Positions 36,629 to 44,603 of a DNA stretch of 64,000 nucleotides are shown here, piece after piece. Numbering within the stretch: the stretch's first letter is position 1; every line of letters starts with the position of its first letter. Source of the DNA: Acetoanaerobium noterae (GTDB taxonomy: Bacteria; Bacillota; Clostridia; Peptostreptococcales; Filifactoraceae); contig NZ_FUYN01000004.1 of NCBI RefSeq assembly GCF_900168025.1, positions 176,206 to 240,205 of the forward strand. The letters are read 5' to 3'. Position numbers and translations under genes: made by a program. The notes under the pieces are model-generated. The model was not told the DNA's origin, did not search any database, and saw nothing but the letters and a program-made list of their open reading frames with translations.

Positions 36629-37110
36629 TTTGCTATTACTCCCTTCTGATTTGGCATATTTGATACCTTGTCTATAATTAAAGCTAGGAAGGTGTTTATC
36701 GCAAGCATGATTAAAACAGTTTTTGACATATCCATTGCTGCTTCATAAGTATAAAACGCTCTGATTGAAAAAAAGGTTATTATACTAGGTACTACAGTTA
36801 TCGCTACAGCAGCTAAATTGGAGTTTTCATATTTCTTATTAGCTACTCCAAATAGGTACACTCCTAGTCCTACTCCAGCGGCAATTATTGCTCTAGCTAA
36901 TAAATTTTGGGGAGAGCCTTTGTAAACTCCAGTCATCAAAAATACAAGAAAAGATAGACTGGCACCAGAAATATTGGACCCTGTTAATGTATATAGAATA
37001 GACGGCAAGCTTGTGAATGAAAATGTACTATTTCCTATATATAAAAACGAAAGTAAGTAAGAAACTATTAAAAACGCAAGGTATTTTAAGCTTAGCTTTG
37101 GTATTTTCAT
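36613..37110 (-). CDS. Small membrane protein in corrinoid operon, possible ECF S component
   Basis: I cannot name this 165-residue protein with confidence. It has about five or six hydrophobic helices (near 8-27, 45-63, 72-92, 98-118, 130-148), few charged residues and a basic C-terminus. Size and hydrophobicity fit the substrate-binding S components of energy-coupling-factor transporters, some of which (CblT, CbrT) import cobalamin precursors. It overlaps cobD by 16 bases and abuts cbiB, so it is translated with core corrin genes. No ECF ATPase or T component is nearby, as expected for systems that share one module. Other options are a cobalt transporter accessory or a membrane scaffold. 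Confidence 0.6.
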   Translation of the reverse strand: MKIPKLSLKYLAFLIVSYLLSFLYIGNSTFSFTSLPSILYTLTGSNISGASLSFLVFLMTGVYKGSPQNLLARAIIAAGVGLGVYLFGVANKKYENSNLAAVAITVVPSIITFFSIRAFYTYEAAMDMSKTVLIMLAINTFLALIIDKVSNMPNQKGVIAKWLKR

Positions 37111-38070
37111 TTACATAAACTCCTTTATTGCTAATAAAGCTGTAGTTGTAATTACAGCAGACGTAGCTGTCATATACATAATCTTACATGTGGACAAAAT
37201 ATCGTCGTTATTAATCTCTCTTAACTTATCTCCTATTGTTGGCTTATATACTTCTTGGCCGAAATATACGTTTGTTCCTCCAAGCTGTATTCCTAAAGCT
37301 CCAGCTACTGCTCCTTCAGCAAAAGCACAATTAGGACTTTTATGATTTTTTCTATCTCTGATGCTTATAATAAAAGCTTTTTTTGCATTTCCTCCGGCTA
37401 GTAAGCTTCCTATACTCATAAATAAAGTGCTGAGTCTAGCTGGAATAAGGTTTGCAATATCGTCTGTTTTAGCAGAAAAATAACCTAGATTTATATACTT
37501 GTCATTTTTATATCCAACCATAGAATCAAGGGTATTTATAGCTTTGTACGCCATAGCAAGAGGTGCTCCACCAATTGCTGCGTAAAACAGTGGTGAAAGA
37601 AACCCATCAACTGTATTTTCCGCCACAGTTTCTACTACCGCTCTAATTATTTCCTTGAATTCTAGGCTTGTAGTATCTCTGCCTACTATATAAGAAAGTG
37701 CTAGCCTAGATTTTTCTATATCGCCAGTTTCCAAGGCTTTATATATCTTTACGGCTTCATCTTTAAGGCACTTAACTGAAAAAGTAGTGTAAAGTATAAA
37801 ACCTTCTATCAATACACCTACAGACTCATTTATTCCAAAAGATAGCTTTACAAGTGAGAATGTAATTGCATAAGTTAAAGCAACTGTAGTTAGCATTAGG
37901 ATAAATCCAGCAAATTTGAGCTGAGATTGAGATTTAAAGCTCTTTCTTAGGCTGGCTTCCATAAAATTTATGTATTTTCCTATAAATCTAGTCGGATGCG
38001 GAAAGCTATAGGGATCTCCAAATATCAAATCCAGTATAAATGCTATTAGGATGCTATAAATTAGATTCAC
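37111..38070 (-). CDS. cbiB: Adenosylcobinamide-phosphate synthase
   Basis: CbiB attaches aminopropanol phosphate to adenosylcobyric acid, giving adenosylcobinamide phosphate, at the membrane. The 319-residue polytopic protein has the hallmarks FILDLIFGDPYSFPHPTRFIG (seen in part) near the N-terminus, LSYIVGRDTTSL, RAVVETVAENTVDGFLSPLFY, and MVGYKNDKYINLGYFSAKTDD (in part). A GTG at 38070 with GGAGG six bases upstream is preferred to the longer start at 38148 inside cbiA. It overlaps cbiA by 17 bases. Confidence 0.95.
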   Translation of the reverse strand: MNLIYSILIAFILDLIFGDPYSFPHPTRFIGKYINFMEASLRKSFKSQSQLKFAGFILMLTTVALTYAITFSLVKLSFGINESVGVLIEGFILYTTFSVKCLKDEAVKIYKALETGDIEKSRLALSYIVGRDTTSLEFKEIIRAVVETVAENTVDGFLSPLFYAAIGGAPLAMAYKAINTLDSMVGYKNDKYINLGYFSAKTDDIANLIPARLSTLFMSIGSLLAGGNAKKAFIISIRDRKNHKSPNCAFAEGAVAGALGIQLGGTNVYFGQEVYKPTIGDKLREINNDDILSTCKIMYMTATSAVITTTALLAIKEFM

Positions 38071-39424
38071 TGTATTCCTCCAAAGCTGAGCAAAATTTAT
38101 ATATAAGATTGTAGTCTGAAGCAAAATGAGTATGAAGATAGGTTCCAAATGTATTTTTGTACTTATATCCTCCTGCCCAGGTTTTTATACTATAATCTGA
38201 CATTTCTTTTTCCATGCTATATACAGGCTCTAAATCTGTTATAAATTCTGAATGGTGAAATTCATGCCCTCTTACTATTTGCCCTTTTTCTCCTATTATG
38301 GTTGACTCATTAAGTTTTCCTTGGCAATATCCGAATCTTTGGAGCTTTGCGCTCATCTTACTGTATCCAGATAGAATTCCAGTCATATCAAATTTGTTGC
38401 CATCACTATCTATCAGATAACCTCCTAAATACATAAGTCCGCCGCATTCTCCATAAATAGGCATGTTATTATTAGAAGCCTCTTTAATACTAGCTCTCAT
38501 TTTAGTGTTATTAGATAGCTCTCTAGCAAAAATCTCAGGATATCCTCCTCCAAAATATATTCCATCACATTCTGGAAGCTCACTGTCACTTATCGGACTA
38601 AAATATTCTAGCTTTATACCTGCAAGCTTAAGTATATTAAGCGTATCTGGATAATAAAAGTTGAAAGCTTTATCGAAAGCAACAGCTAGCGTTAGATTCT
38701 TATCACTTCTTTTTATTGCTCGCTTAGACTCCCAAGTTGATTTTGCTTTGCTTATTTTTATAATTTCATCTAAATCCAAATATGTAGTAACCAAGTCTGC
38801 CATTGTCTGCAATTTTTGCTCTGAATCATCCAGCTCTGATTGCATCACTAGTCCAAGATGTCTAGATGGTAATGATATATCTGAATTTTTAGGTATCCTA
38901 CCTAATACTTTCACATTTACATTTTTCTCTATTGCCTGCTTTAATATGTCATAGTGATTCTCGCTAGAAACATTGTTTAAAATTACTCCCACTATATCGA
39001 GGTCTTTATCGAACTCAACGAAGCCTTTTACTAAAGCAGCCGCTGAACCTGCCATAGCCCTTGCATCTATTACTAAAATAACAGGGCAATTTAAAATTTT
39101 TGCCATAGACGCACTAGAACAGTAATCACTGTCTGATTGATAGCCATCATATACGCCCATTACTCCTTCTATTATTGATATATCCGATGTCTTTGCATAG
39201 GCTGCAAAAATATTTCTTATTTCATCTTTTGGAAGTATGAATTCGTCTATATTATGTGAATCTAATCCAGAGGCCTGTTTATGGTAGCTTGTATCAATAT
39301 AATCTGGTCCTACTTTATATGGCTGAACTTTTAGACCTTTATCCTTAAGCGCACGCATCAATCCACTTGTGATTGTAGTTTTTCCTGCTCCACTATGAGT
39401 TGCAGCTATCATAATCCTATCCAT
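38054..39424 (-). CDS. cbiA: Cobyrinic acid a,c-diamide synthase
   Basis: CbiA amidates the a and c side chains of cobyrinic acid with glutamine and ATP. The 456-residue protein has the N-terminal dethiobiotin-synthetase-like ATPase with IAATHSGAGKTTITSGLM and a C-terminal class I glutamine amidotransferase with the nucleophile cysteine in PIYGECGGLMYLGG and RGHEFHHSEF. It is the first gene of the corrinoid operon; the terminator at 39511-39537 and the riboswitch beyond lie in its leader. cbiP, which amidates the remaining side chains, is not in the window. Confidence 0.96.
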   Translation of the reverse strand: MDRIMIAATHSGAGKTTITSGLMRALKDKGLKVQPYKVGPDYIDTSYHKQASGLDSHNIDEFILPKDEIRNIFAAYAKTSDISIIEGVMGVYDGYQSDSDYCSSASMAKILNCPVILVIDARAMAGSAAALVKGFVEFDKDLDIVGVILNNVSSENHYDILKQAIEKNVNVKVLGRIPKNSDISLPSRHLGLVMQSELDDSEQKLQTMADLVTTYLDLDEIIKISKAKSTWESKRAIKRSDKNLTLAVAFDKAFNFYYPDTLNILKLAGIKLEYFSPISDSELPECDGIYFGGGYPEIFARELSNNTKMRASIKEASNNNMPIYGECGGLMYLGGYLIDSDGNKFDMTGILSGYSKMSAKLQRFGYCQGKLNESTIIGEKGQIVRGHEFHHSEFITDLEPVYSMEKEMSDYSIKTWAGGYKYKNTFGTYLHTHFASDYNLIYKFCSALEEYSESNL

Positions 39425-39510
39425 AATTTCCTCCCAATTTCACAAAATTTCAATCTATTAGAGCAATATAAATCGCTCATATCTCATGTATGTTCTGCTA
39501 TATTTACAAT

Positions 39511-39537
39511 AAAAAAACCAGACCTAAGGCCTGGTTC
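39511..39537 (-). terminator. Riboswitch-controlled intrinsic terminator upstream of cbiA
   Basis: On the minus strand AACCAGGCC and GGTCTGGTT form a short-loop stem followed by seven T residues. It lies between the cobalamin aptamer and the cbiA start codon, the position expected for an expression platform that stops transcription when cobalamin is bound. I did not resolve the competing antiterminator. Confidence 0.85.
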
Positions 39538-39635
39538 AACATTATATCTTTACTTAATTTTCATTTACTAATTAATGCTATATCTAAGTAAATTAAATTT
39601 AAAACTAGATATGTGTGAATCCTTCCTCCCCGAAA

Positions 39636-39806
39636 GTATCATGCATGTACAGGCAGGTCTCCTGGCTAAGAATCAACCTCTTTCGTACCTTCCCACTTTT
39701 AAAAAAAGCAGTGGCATCAACGAAATCGTCATCTTTTACAGTAGCGGGGGCTGCAGAGGAATACCTCATTTCCCTATTAAGCTATCTAGCACCTGAACAT
39801 CGTATT
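39636..39806 (-). promoter_or_regulatory. Cobalamin riboswitch aptamer
   Basis: Read on the minus strand, the order of conserved blocks matches the cobalamin (B12-box) aptamer: AGGTGCTAG, TTAATAGGGAA, GCAGCCCCCGCTACTGT, GATGCCACTG, GGGAAGG and the B12 box AGCCAGGAGACCTGCCTG. It begins about ten bases after the predicted transcription start and is followed by a terminator 100 bases later. It should repress the whole 20-gene corrinoid operon when adenosylcobalamin is plentiful. Edges are approximate. Confidence 0.96.
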
Positions 39807-39823
39807 ATTTTATTTACTCATTT

Positions 39824-39852
39824 ATAATACCATAAAGAAAAACTAGAATCAA
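39824..39852 (-). promoter_or_regulatory. Sigma-A-type promoter of the corrinoid operon
   Basis: On the minus strand TTGATT (39847-39852) and TATTAT (39824-39829) are 17 bases apart. The predicted start near 39817 places the riboswitch directly at the 5' end of the transcript. Confidence 0.72.
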
Positions 39853-39916
39853 TCATATAATGAATTTTTATAAGCTTAGATACAAGTTATTGCAATGGAT
39901 TTGCATTAAACTTCTG

Positions 39917-40990
39917 CTAAATCGATGCCAAAAATTCTGAAAACCTGTTCTCTTTTGATTCAGCATAATCATATATTACTGGATAAGGAAACACAAATTC
40001 GTTTACTAAGCTTAAACCACCTATAGTTTCTAAAACCTTAAATCCAACTTTATACGTTTTAGAATCAAGTGCTGCAAAGACAAGCTCGCTTTCTGTCGTA
40101 AAAAAAACAGCCTCTAAATCGTCGCTTATATTATATTCTTCTTCCTTAACATGGTCATTATGAGGCTTAAACTTTGTGTACATATCCCCTTTGTCAAAAG
40201 GCACTTTGTATAAAGTAGGATATGCCTTTTTTAAATTATGCACTAGCTCTTCATCTTGAATTTTATAGTGAGCTATATACTCAGGTCTACTTATCTCTTT
40301 TCTAACACTTTCACTGTCAACTGGCTGTTTTTCTCCTGCTAATATGGACCTAAGCTTAAATGGATTTTCATCTATTATAGTAAATCCGAGCTTAAGCTTA
40401 TAGTAGCCTGTAGCATCTTCAATTATCGCATTTGAGTAGTATCTATTATCATTCATTTTGCTAACAGTATTTTTTAAAAGCACGGCTCCCTTTGAGGATA
40501 CCTCAGGATAAAGAGGTTTTTTTTCAGACGAAAAATATCTTAGAGCTTTGCTATCTTTAGCTACTAGTCTCATAGTCATATAATTAATAAACTCTATAGG
40601 CTCCGATATAGCTACGCAGGTTTTGAAAAAAAGTTTTTCTTCGTCCACAGTAGTATCTCTTTTTAATAAATATTCATATTCTAAAAAATCTCCTGGAAAA
40701 GACAGCGAGCTTTTAATATTAATTCTTGCATATTCATACAGTAAGTTAAGCGCTTCTTTTTTTGTTATTCTTATTATACTAGAGCCCAGACCACCCATAA
40801 GTCTATTTTCTTCAATAAATATATCCTTTAGACTAGCATTACGAAGTCCTACATAATCAGCTATTCCATCTTCTTCAGCATCCAATAAGAAGAATTGATT
40901 TAGTGTTTCTTTTTCATCCTGCCATTTTATATGTAACCCAAGACTCCCCATTAGGCGTGACTTGGTTATCTTTGCAAATTCAAATTTCAT
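39917..40990 (-). CDS. Protein of unknown function (357 aa)
   Basis: I do not recognise this 357-residue protein. It seems soluble, without signal peptide or membrane spans, and is rich in charged residues. It has mixed alpha/beta character. Segments that could help a search are SRLMGSLGLHIKWQDEKE near the start, NRLMGGLGSSIIRITKKEA near 62 and the C-terminal VNEFVFPYPVIYDYAE. The repeated LMG-x-LG-x motif at about 13 and 64 may reflect an internal duplication. The stop lies upstream of the corrinoid operon promoter region, and its own start is followed by an AT-rich gap to a plus-strand gene, so it is probably monocistronic. Confidence 0.78.
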   Translation of the reverse strand: MKFEFAKITKSRLMGSLGLHIKWQDEKETLNQFFLLDAEEDGIADYVGLRNASLKDIFIEENRLMGGLGSSIIRITKKEALNLLYEYARINIKSSLSFPGDFLEYEYLLKRDTTVDEEKLFFKTCVAISEPIEFINYMTMRLVAKDSKALRYFSSEKKPLYPEVSSKGAVLLKNTVSKMNDNRYYSNAIIEDATGYYKLKLGFTIIDENPFKLRSILAGEKQPVDSESVRKEISRPEYIAHYKIQDEELVHNLKKAYPTLYKVPFDKGDMYTKFKPHNDHVKEEEYNISDDLEAVFFTTESELVFAALDSKTYKVGFKVLETIGGLSLVNEFVFPYPVIYDYAESKENRFSEFLASI

Positions 40991-41124
40991 TGGTTTAGTC
41001 CTCCATTTTAAAGGTATACTTAGTATAATAGTTTTTAGTAGTTTTATATACTTTTTGTTTTATACCCATATATCTATTATACTATTAAAAACAGCCAAGT
41101 GATTATAATTCTGGAGGTGCTTGC

Positions 41125-41853
41125 ATGAAAAAAATTGCAGCTTTTTTTGATATAGATGGTACTTTTTACAGGGATTCTCTAATGACGGAGCATTTTAAGA
41201 AATTGATTAAATACGATATCATAGATCCTCTAATGTGGCATGCTCACGCAAAGGAAGCTTTCAATGACTGGGATAAGCGTCAGGGTAATTATGATGATTA
41301 TCTTCTTGAGCTAGCTGGAGTTTATATAGATACTCTTACTGGAGTGCCTAGAGAAAGTATTGAGTTTACAAGTCAAAATGTAATAGACCAGAAATCAGAA
41401 CGAGTATATAGATACACTCGTTCAAGAATAAAGTGGCATAAAGAAAGTGGTCATACCGTAATATTTATTTCCGGAAGCCCTGATTACTTGGTTAAACGAA
41501 TGGCAAAAAAATACAATGTAACTGAATACAAAGCTACTGAGTATATATTTAAGGATGATATTTTCACTGGCAGAATAGTTCCTATGTGGGACTCAAAAAG
41601 CAAAGACAAAGCTATTGATTATTTTGTTGAAAAACATGATTTAGACCTTTCTAAGTCCTATGCTTATGGTGATACTCATGGAGATTTTTCAATGCTAAAG
41701 CGCGTAGGCTATCCTATTGCTATAAATCCAGCTAAAGAGCTGCTAAACGATATAAAAAATGATGAAGGCTTAAGAAAAAGAGCTGAAATTATAATTGAAA
41801 GAAAGGATGTAATCTATTCTTTCACTCCTGACCAAATTACCACTTTATTATAA
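41125..41853 (+). CDS. HAD-superfamily phosphatase (HAD-IB, SerB-like)
   Basis: This 242-residue cytoplasmic phosphatase belongs to the HAD-IB subfamily, which includes phosphoserine phosphatase and related phosphomonoesterases. The four HAD motifs are visible: FDIDGTFY with Asp9 and Asp11, VIFISGSPDYL (motif II serine), the lysine in the KSKDKAIDYF region, and AYGDTHGDFSML (motif IV aspartates). The helical cap lies between about 20 and 85. GGAGG precedes the ATG. A HAD-IB protein of this kind may act on phosphoserine, phosphocholine or nucleotides; the substrate is not evident. Confidence 0.88.
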   Translation: MKKIAAFFDIDGTFYRDSLMTEHFKKLIKYDIIDPLMWHAHAKEAFNDWDKRQGNYDDYLLELAGVYIDTLTGVPRESIEFTSQNVIDQKSERVYRYTRSRIKWHKESGHTVIFISGSPDYLVKRMAKKYNVTEYKATEYIFKDDIFTGRIVPMWDSKSKDKAIDYFVEKHDLDLSKSYAYGDTHGDFSMLKRVGYPIAINPAKELLNDIKNDEGLRKRAEIIIERKDVIYSFTPDQITTLL

Positions 41854-41860
41854 TTTCTAC

Positions 41861-41912
41861 TTGACTATTAAATATAAATTGTGTACAATTCAATTGTAAA
41901 CAATTTATATTT
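41861..41912 (+). promoter_or_regulatory. Promoter with OhrR operator over the -10 box
   Basis: TTGACT at 41861-41866 and TACAAT at 41884-41889 are 17 bases apart. The -10 box lies inside the palindrome TACAATTCAATTGTA (41884-41898), which matches the known OhrR/MarR operator. Longer symmetry extends from about 41870 to 41912, with AAATATAAATTGT and its complement on both sides. Repression by the OhrR-like protein encoded in the same operon is expected. Confidence 0.9.
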
Positions 41913-41932
41913 AATTTAGGAGGTTATTTATT

Positions 41933-42478
41933 ATGAACATTTATGATTTTACTGCTAAGGATATCGATGGTAATTTAGTTTCTCTTCAAGATTATAAAGG
42001 TAAAGTACTTATAGTTGTAAACACGGCTAGCAAATGTGGCTTTACTCCCCAATACGAGGATTTACAAAAGCTATATGATAATTACAAGGACAAAGGGGTA
42101 GAGATTTTAGGTTTCCCATGTAATCAATTTATGGATCAAGAACCTGGAACAAACCAAGAAACAAAATCTTTTTGTTCTCTTAACTACGGTGTTAACTTTC
42201 CACTATTCGAAAAAACAGATGTAAATGGGAAATTTGCTCATCCATTATTTAAATATTTAGTGTCTGAAGCTCCATTTAAAGGTTTTGATATGTCAAATCC
42301 TACAAACAAAATGCTAGATGCTATGCTAAAGGATAAATTCCCTGAATTTGCTGTAGGCGATGCTGTAAAATGGAACTTTACAAAGTTTATCATCGATAAA
42401 GAAGGTAATGTAGTTAATAGATTTGAACCTGCTACAGAGCCTATGGATATGGTTTCCACTATAGAAAATTTATTATAA
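41933..42478 (+). CDS. gpx: Glutathione peroxidase-family thiol peroxidase
   Basis: The product reduces hydrogen peroxide or organic hydroperoxides in the cytoplasm. The 181-residue sequence has the peroxidatic motif [15 protein letters not shown] with Cys35 in place of selenocysteine, the second motif ILGFPCNQF with a possible resolving cysteine, and [13 protein letters not shown] with the active-site tryptophan and asparagine. Bacterial cysteine-type members usually use thioredoxin rather than glutathione, which fits a clostridium. AGGAGG precedes the ATG. The promoter contains a clear OhrR operator, and the regulator gene follows 18 bases later, so induction by organic peroxide is likely. 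Confidence 0.94.
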   Translation: MNIYDFTAKDIDGNLVSLQDYKGKVLIVVNTASKCGFTPQYEDLQKLYDNYKDKGVEILGFPCNQFMDQEPGTNQETKSFCSLNYGVNFPLFEKTDVNGKFAHPLFKYLVSEAPFKGFDMSNPTNKMLDAMLKDKFPEFAVGDAVKWNFTKFIIDKEGNVVNRFEPATEPMDMVSTIENLL

Positions 42479-42496
42479 TAAAAAAGGAAAATTACT

Positions 42497-42931
42497 ATGA
42501 AACCTGAAGATAAATTAAAGCTAGATAATCAACTATGCTTCGCAGTATATGTGGCATCCAAAGAAATAATAAAGCAATACAAACCTTTTCTGGACCCACT
42601 AGGATTGACTTACACTCAATATATAACCTTGCTTGCTCTTTGGGAAAAAAGTGATATTTCTGTTAAGGAATTAGGACAAAGATTATTTTTAGATTCTGGT
42701 ACCTTGACTCCTTTGCTAAAGAAGCTAGAAGCCATGAATTTAATTGAGAGAGTACGCTCAAGTGATGATGAAAGACTAATAATCGTTTCTTTGACAAAAA
42801 AAGGGCTGGATTTAAAAAAAGAAGTTATTGATATACCTGATAAAATCATATGCTCAACAAATTTAAATATAGAAAATGCAGTTTCTTTGAAAAAACATCT
42901 TGATATATTACTTGACGGTATGTGTAAATAA
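42497..42931 (+). CDS. ohrR: OhrR-type MarR-family peroxide-sensing repressor
   Basis: This 144-residue winged-helix regulator has the one-cysteine OhrR pattern: NQLCFAVYVASKEI near the N-terminus, with redox-sensing Cys14 (Cys15 in the Bacillus protein), YTQYITLLALWE, and a DNA-reading helix region LDSGTLTPLLKKLEAMNLIERVRSSDDERL. This region is very like Bacillus OhrR. Oxidation of the cysteine by organic hydroperoxide releases DNA in that family. It follows gpx by 18 bases and ends at a two-way terminator, so the operon is gpx-ohrR. The operator at 41884-41898 indicates autorepression. Confidence 0.94.
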   Translation: MKPEDKLKLDNQLCFAVYVASKEIIKQYKPFLDPLGLTYTQYITLLALWEKSDISVKELGQRLFLDSGTLTPLLKKLEAMNLIERVRSSDDERLIIVSLTKKGLDLKKEVIDIPDKIICSTNLNIENAVSLKKHLDILLDGMCK

Positions 42932-42967
42932 ATATAACTTAAGCTTTGCTATTTTCAAAATATAATT

Positions 42968-43014
42968 AAGGACTATAAGGAAATAAAATTCGTTTCCCTA
43001 TAGTCCTTGTTTTG
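42968..43014. terminator. Two-way terminator between ohrR and btuR
   Basis: AAGGACTATA-GGAAA pairs with TTTCC-TATAGTCCTT around a nine-base loop, with T-rich sequence on the plus side and A-rich on the other. It can end the gpx-ohrR message and the btuR message. Confidence 0.82.
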
Positions 43015-43043
43015 TAATTTAAATCTAAATTTGAAATTTTTTA

Positions 43044-43574
43044 TTAATCCTCTATTCCTCTTCTCGCTGGAATTCCTTTTTCAAAAGGATGCTTGATTGG
43101 ATTTATTTCTGAAACGTAATCTGCAATCTCAACAATTTCAGCTGGAACATTTCTTCCTGTAAGTACAACTTCCATATGAGGCTTTCTATTTTTTAGCATA
43201 TTTACTAGCTTATCAACATCTATCAGCTTGTTTTTTATGCTTCCCATAACTTCATCTAAAATCAATAAATCGCAATCACCTGATTCCAATCTATCCTTTA
43301 CAAACTGCATTGCTTTATCAATATCTTCTTGAAGCTCAAGCTTTTCTTTATCATTTAGAGTCCAAAAAAATCCTCTTGGCCTTTCAAATCTATGAACCTC
43401 AAAATTATCAAGCTTTTCTATAACTTTAAGCTCCCCTGTATCAGAAGATTTTAAGAACTGAACCATAACAACTTTGAAATCTCTGCCTGCCGCCCTCATA
43501 CCTAGTCCAACAGATGCAGTAGTCTTACCTTTTCCATCTCCAGTATAAACGTGAATTAAGCCTTGATTTTTCAT
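43044..43574 (-). CDS. btuR: Corrinoid adenosyltransferase (CobA/BtuR type)
   Basis: The enzyme transfers the adenosyl group of ATP to cob(I)alamin or to corrin intermediates. The 176-residue sequence has the P-loop YTGDGKGKTTASVGLGMRA, FLKSSDTGEL, and LLILDEVMGSIKNKL with the Walker B aspartate. TGRNVPAEIVEIADYVSEI near the C-terminus is also characteristic. AGGAGG precedes the ATG. It is separate from the cbi operon but supplies the adenosylated intermediate that CbiB needs. A gene of unknown function lies 24 bases upstream on the same strand. No riboswitch was seen in front of the pair. Confidence 0.95.
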   Translation of the reverse strand: MKNQGLIHVYTGDGKGKTTASVGLGMRAAGRDFKVVMVQFLKSSDTGELKVIEKLDNFEVHRFERPRGFFWTLNDKEKLELQEDIDKAMQFVKDRLESGDCDLLILDEVMGSIKNKLIDVDKLVNMLKNRKPHMEVVLTGRNVPAEIVEIADYVSEINPIKHPFEKGIPARRGIED

Positions 43575-43598
43575 TATGTCCTCCTGTTTTGATTATAA

Positions 43599-44459
43599 TT
43601 ATGTTCTTTTTAAAGAAAATGTATTTAAATAAGTGTAGTCAGATGTTCCAGTTATTACTCCTCTACCCGTGTTTATTATAAAGCATCCATCTATTTTTTC
43701 ATTATTTAGCAAAGTATTAAAAATATTTGAGCTCTTATAAACTGCTTTTGTTACTAAATCCTGCTTGCTTATAACCTCTGGTAAGCTATAGTCCTCTATA
43801 TACATAGGAACATCTATATGACAAACTTCTTTTAGTTTAATTTCATAGCTGATTCTAACAACTTCTTTTGTAAGCGAGTTGCATATATATATTTCATCTG
43901 GGATATAGGCAATCATATTGTACATATGATCATTTAATTCAAATTTAGATTCAATCTTTCCTCTGTAAATAGGTATTTGGTTTTCAACTACCCCATATAG
44001 GCTGAAAAAAGGACATTCATCTAGCGTTATTAAGCTATTGATATAAGCTAAAATCTCTCTTGCTATTTTATTTTTTTCCTTGTAATCATCTTGAATTTCT
44101 ATTGGAAAAATAAAACTAATTTTATGCTTTTTTCTTTCTAATGTAAAAAAAGAAAATTTTGAGCTGATTTGGTTAAATAGAAACTCCATTATATGCATGC
44201 CCTTATAATTAAGTGCAACTATTTCAATTTTTTTGTCTATGAATCTTATTTCTATAGGTGGATTTTTGAAGCCTATCTCATTATATCCAAGATTATCCGC
44301 AGAATCCGAGTTAAAAATAAGCATCCCTTTTTTTATATCAAGCTCTTCTAAAAGCAAGCTCTCTAATGACTTATATATGTTAACTCTTTCTAATAACACT
44401 GTGATATGATTGTTGTTTTTTAGTTTACATTCCAACACCATAGTCATTCCTACTTTCAT
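43599..44459 (-). CDS. Protein of unknown function upstream of btuR (286 aa)
   Basis: I do not recognise this 286-residue soluble protein. It looks like two alpha/beta modules, with strands such as IEIRFIDKKIEIVALNY and HKISFIFPIEIQ and a central helical part. No signal peptide or membrane helix is visible. The first ATG at 44459 has no good ribosome site; an ATG at 44441 has a TAGGA six bases before it, so the true product may begin there (280 residues). It is 24 bases upstream of btuR and probably cotranscribed. Two 12-base direct repeats lie 50-80 bases before its start. A role linked to corrinoids is possible but rests only on this position. Confidence 0.75.
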   Translation of the reverse strand: MKVGMTMVLECKLKNNNHITVLLERVNIYKSLESLLLEELDIKKGMLIFNSDSADNLGYNEIGFKNPPIEIRFIDKKIEIVALNYKGMHIMEFLFNQISSKFSFFTLERKKHKISFIFPIEIQDDYKEKNKIAREILAYINSLITLDECPFFSLYGVVENQIPIYRGKIESKFELNDHMYNMIAYIPDEIYICNSLTKEVVRISYEIKLKEVCHIDVPMYIEDYSLPEVISKQDLVTKAVYKSSNIFNTLLNNEKIDGCFIINTGRGVITGTSDYTYLNTFSLKRT

Positions 44460-44510
44460 CTATAATTTTATAATATAGTATACACTAAGCTCAGATATTT
44501 TTGAATATAT

Positions 44511-44542
44511 AATATATACTATATTTAATTAATATATACTAT
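44511..44542. repeat. Two direct repeats of AATATATACTAT, 20 bases apart
   Basis: AATATATACTAT occurs at 44511-44522 and 44531-44542, a 20-base period close to two helical turns, in the AT-rich gap between the transglutaminase-like gene and the 286-residue unknown gene. A related AATATAGTATAC lies at about 44472. They could be regulator sites, but simple AT-rich sequence may explain them. Confidence 0.45.
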
Positions 44543-44603
44543 TTATTTTTTATTTTCTTTAAAATTTGTATTTATCCACCTACTACCTCATTGTCTATAT
44601 GCT

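Noticed and set aside
39575..39827. Two overlapping plus-strand frames of 70-73 codons
   Set aside because: The region is the cobalamin riboswitch on the other strand, whose conserved blocks explain the sequence fully.
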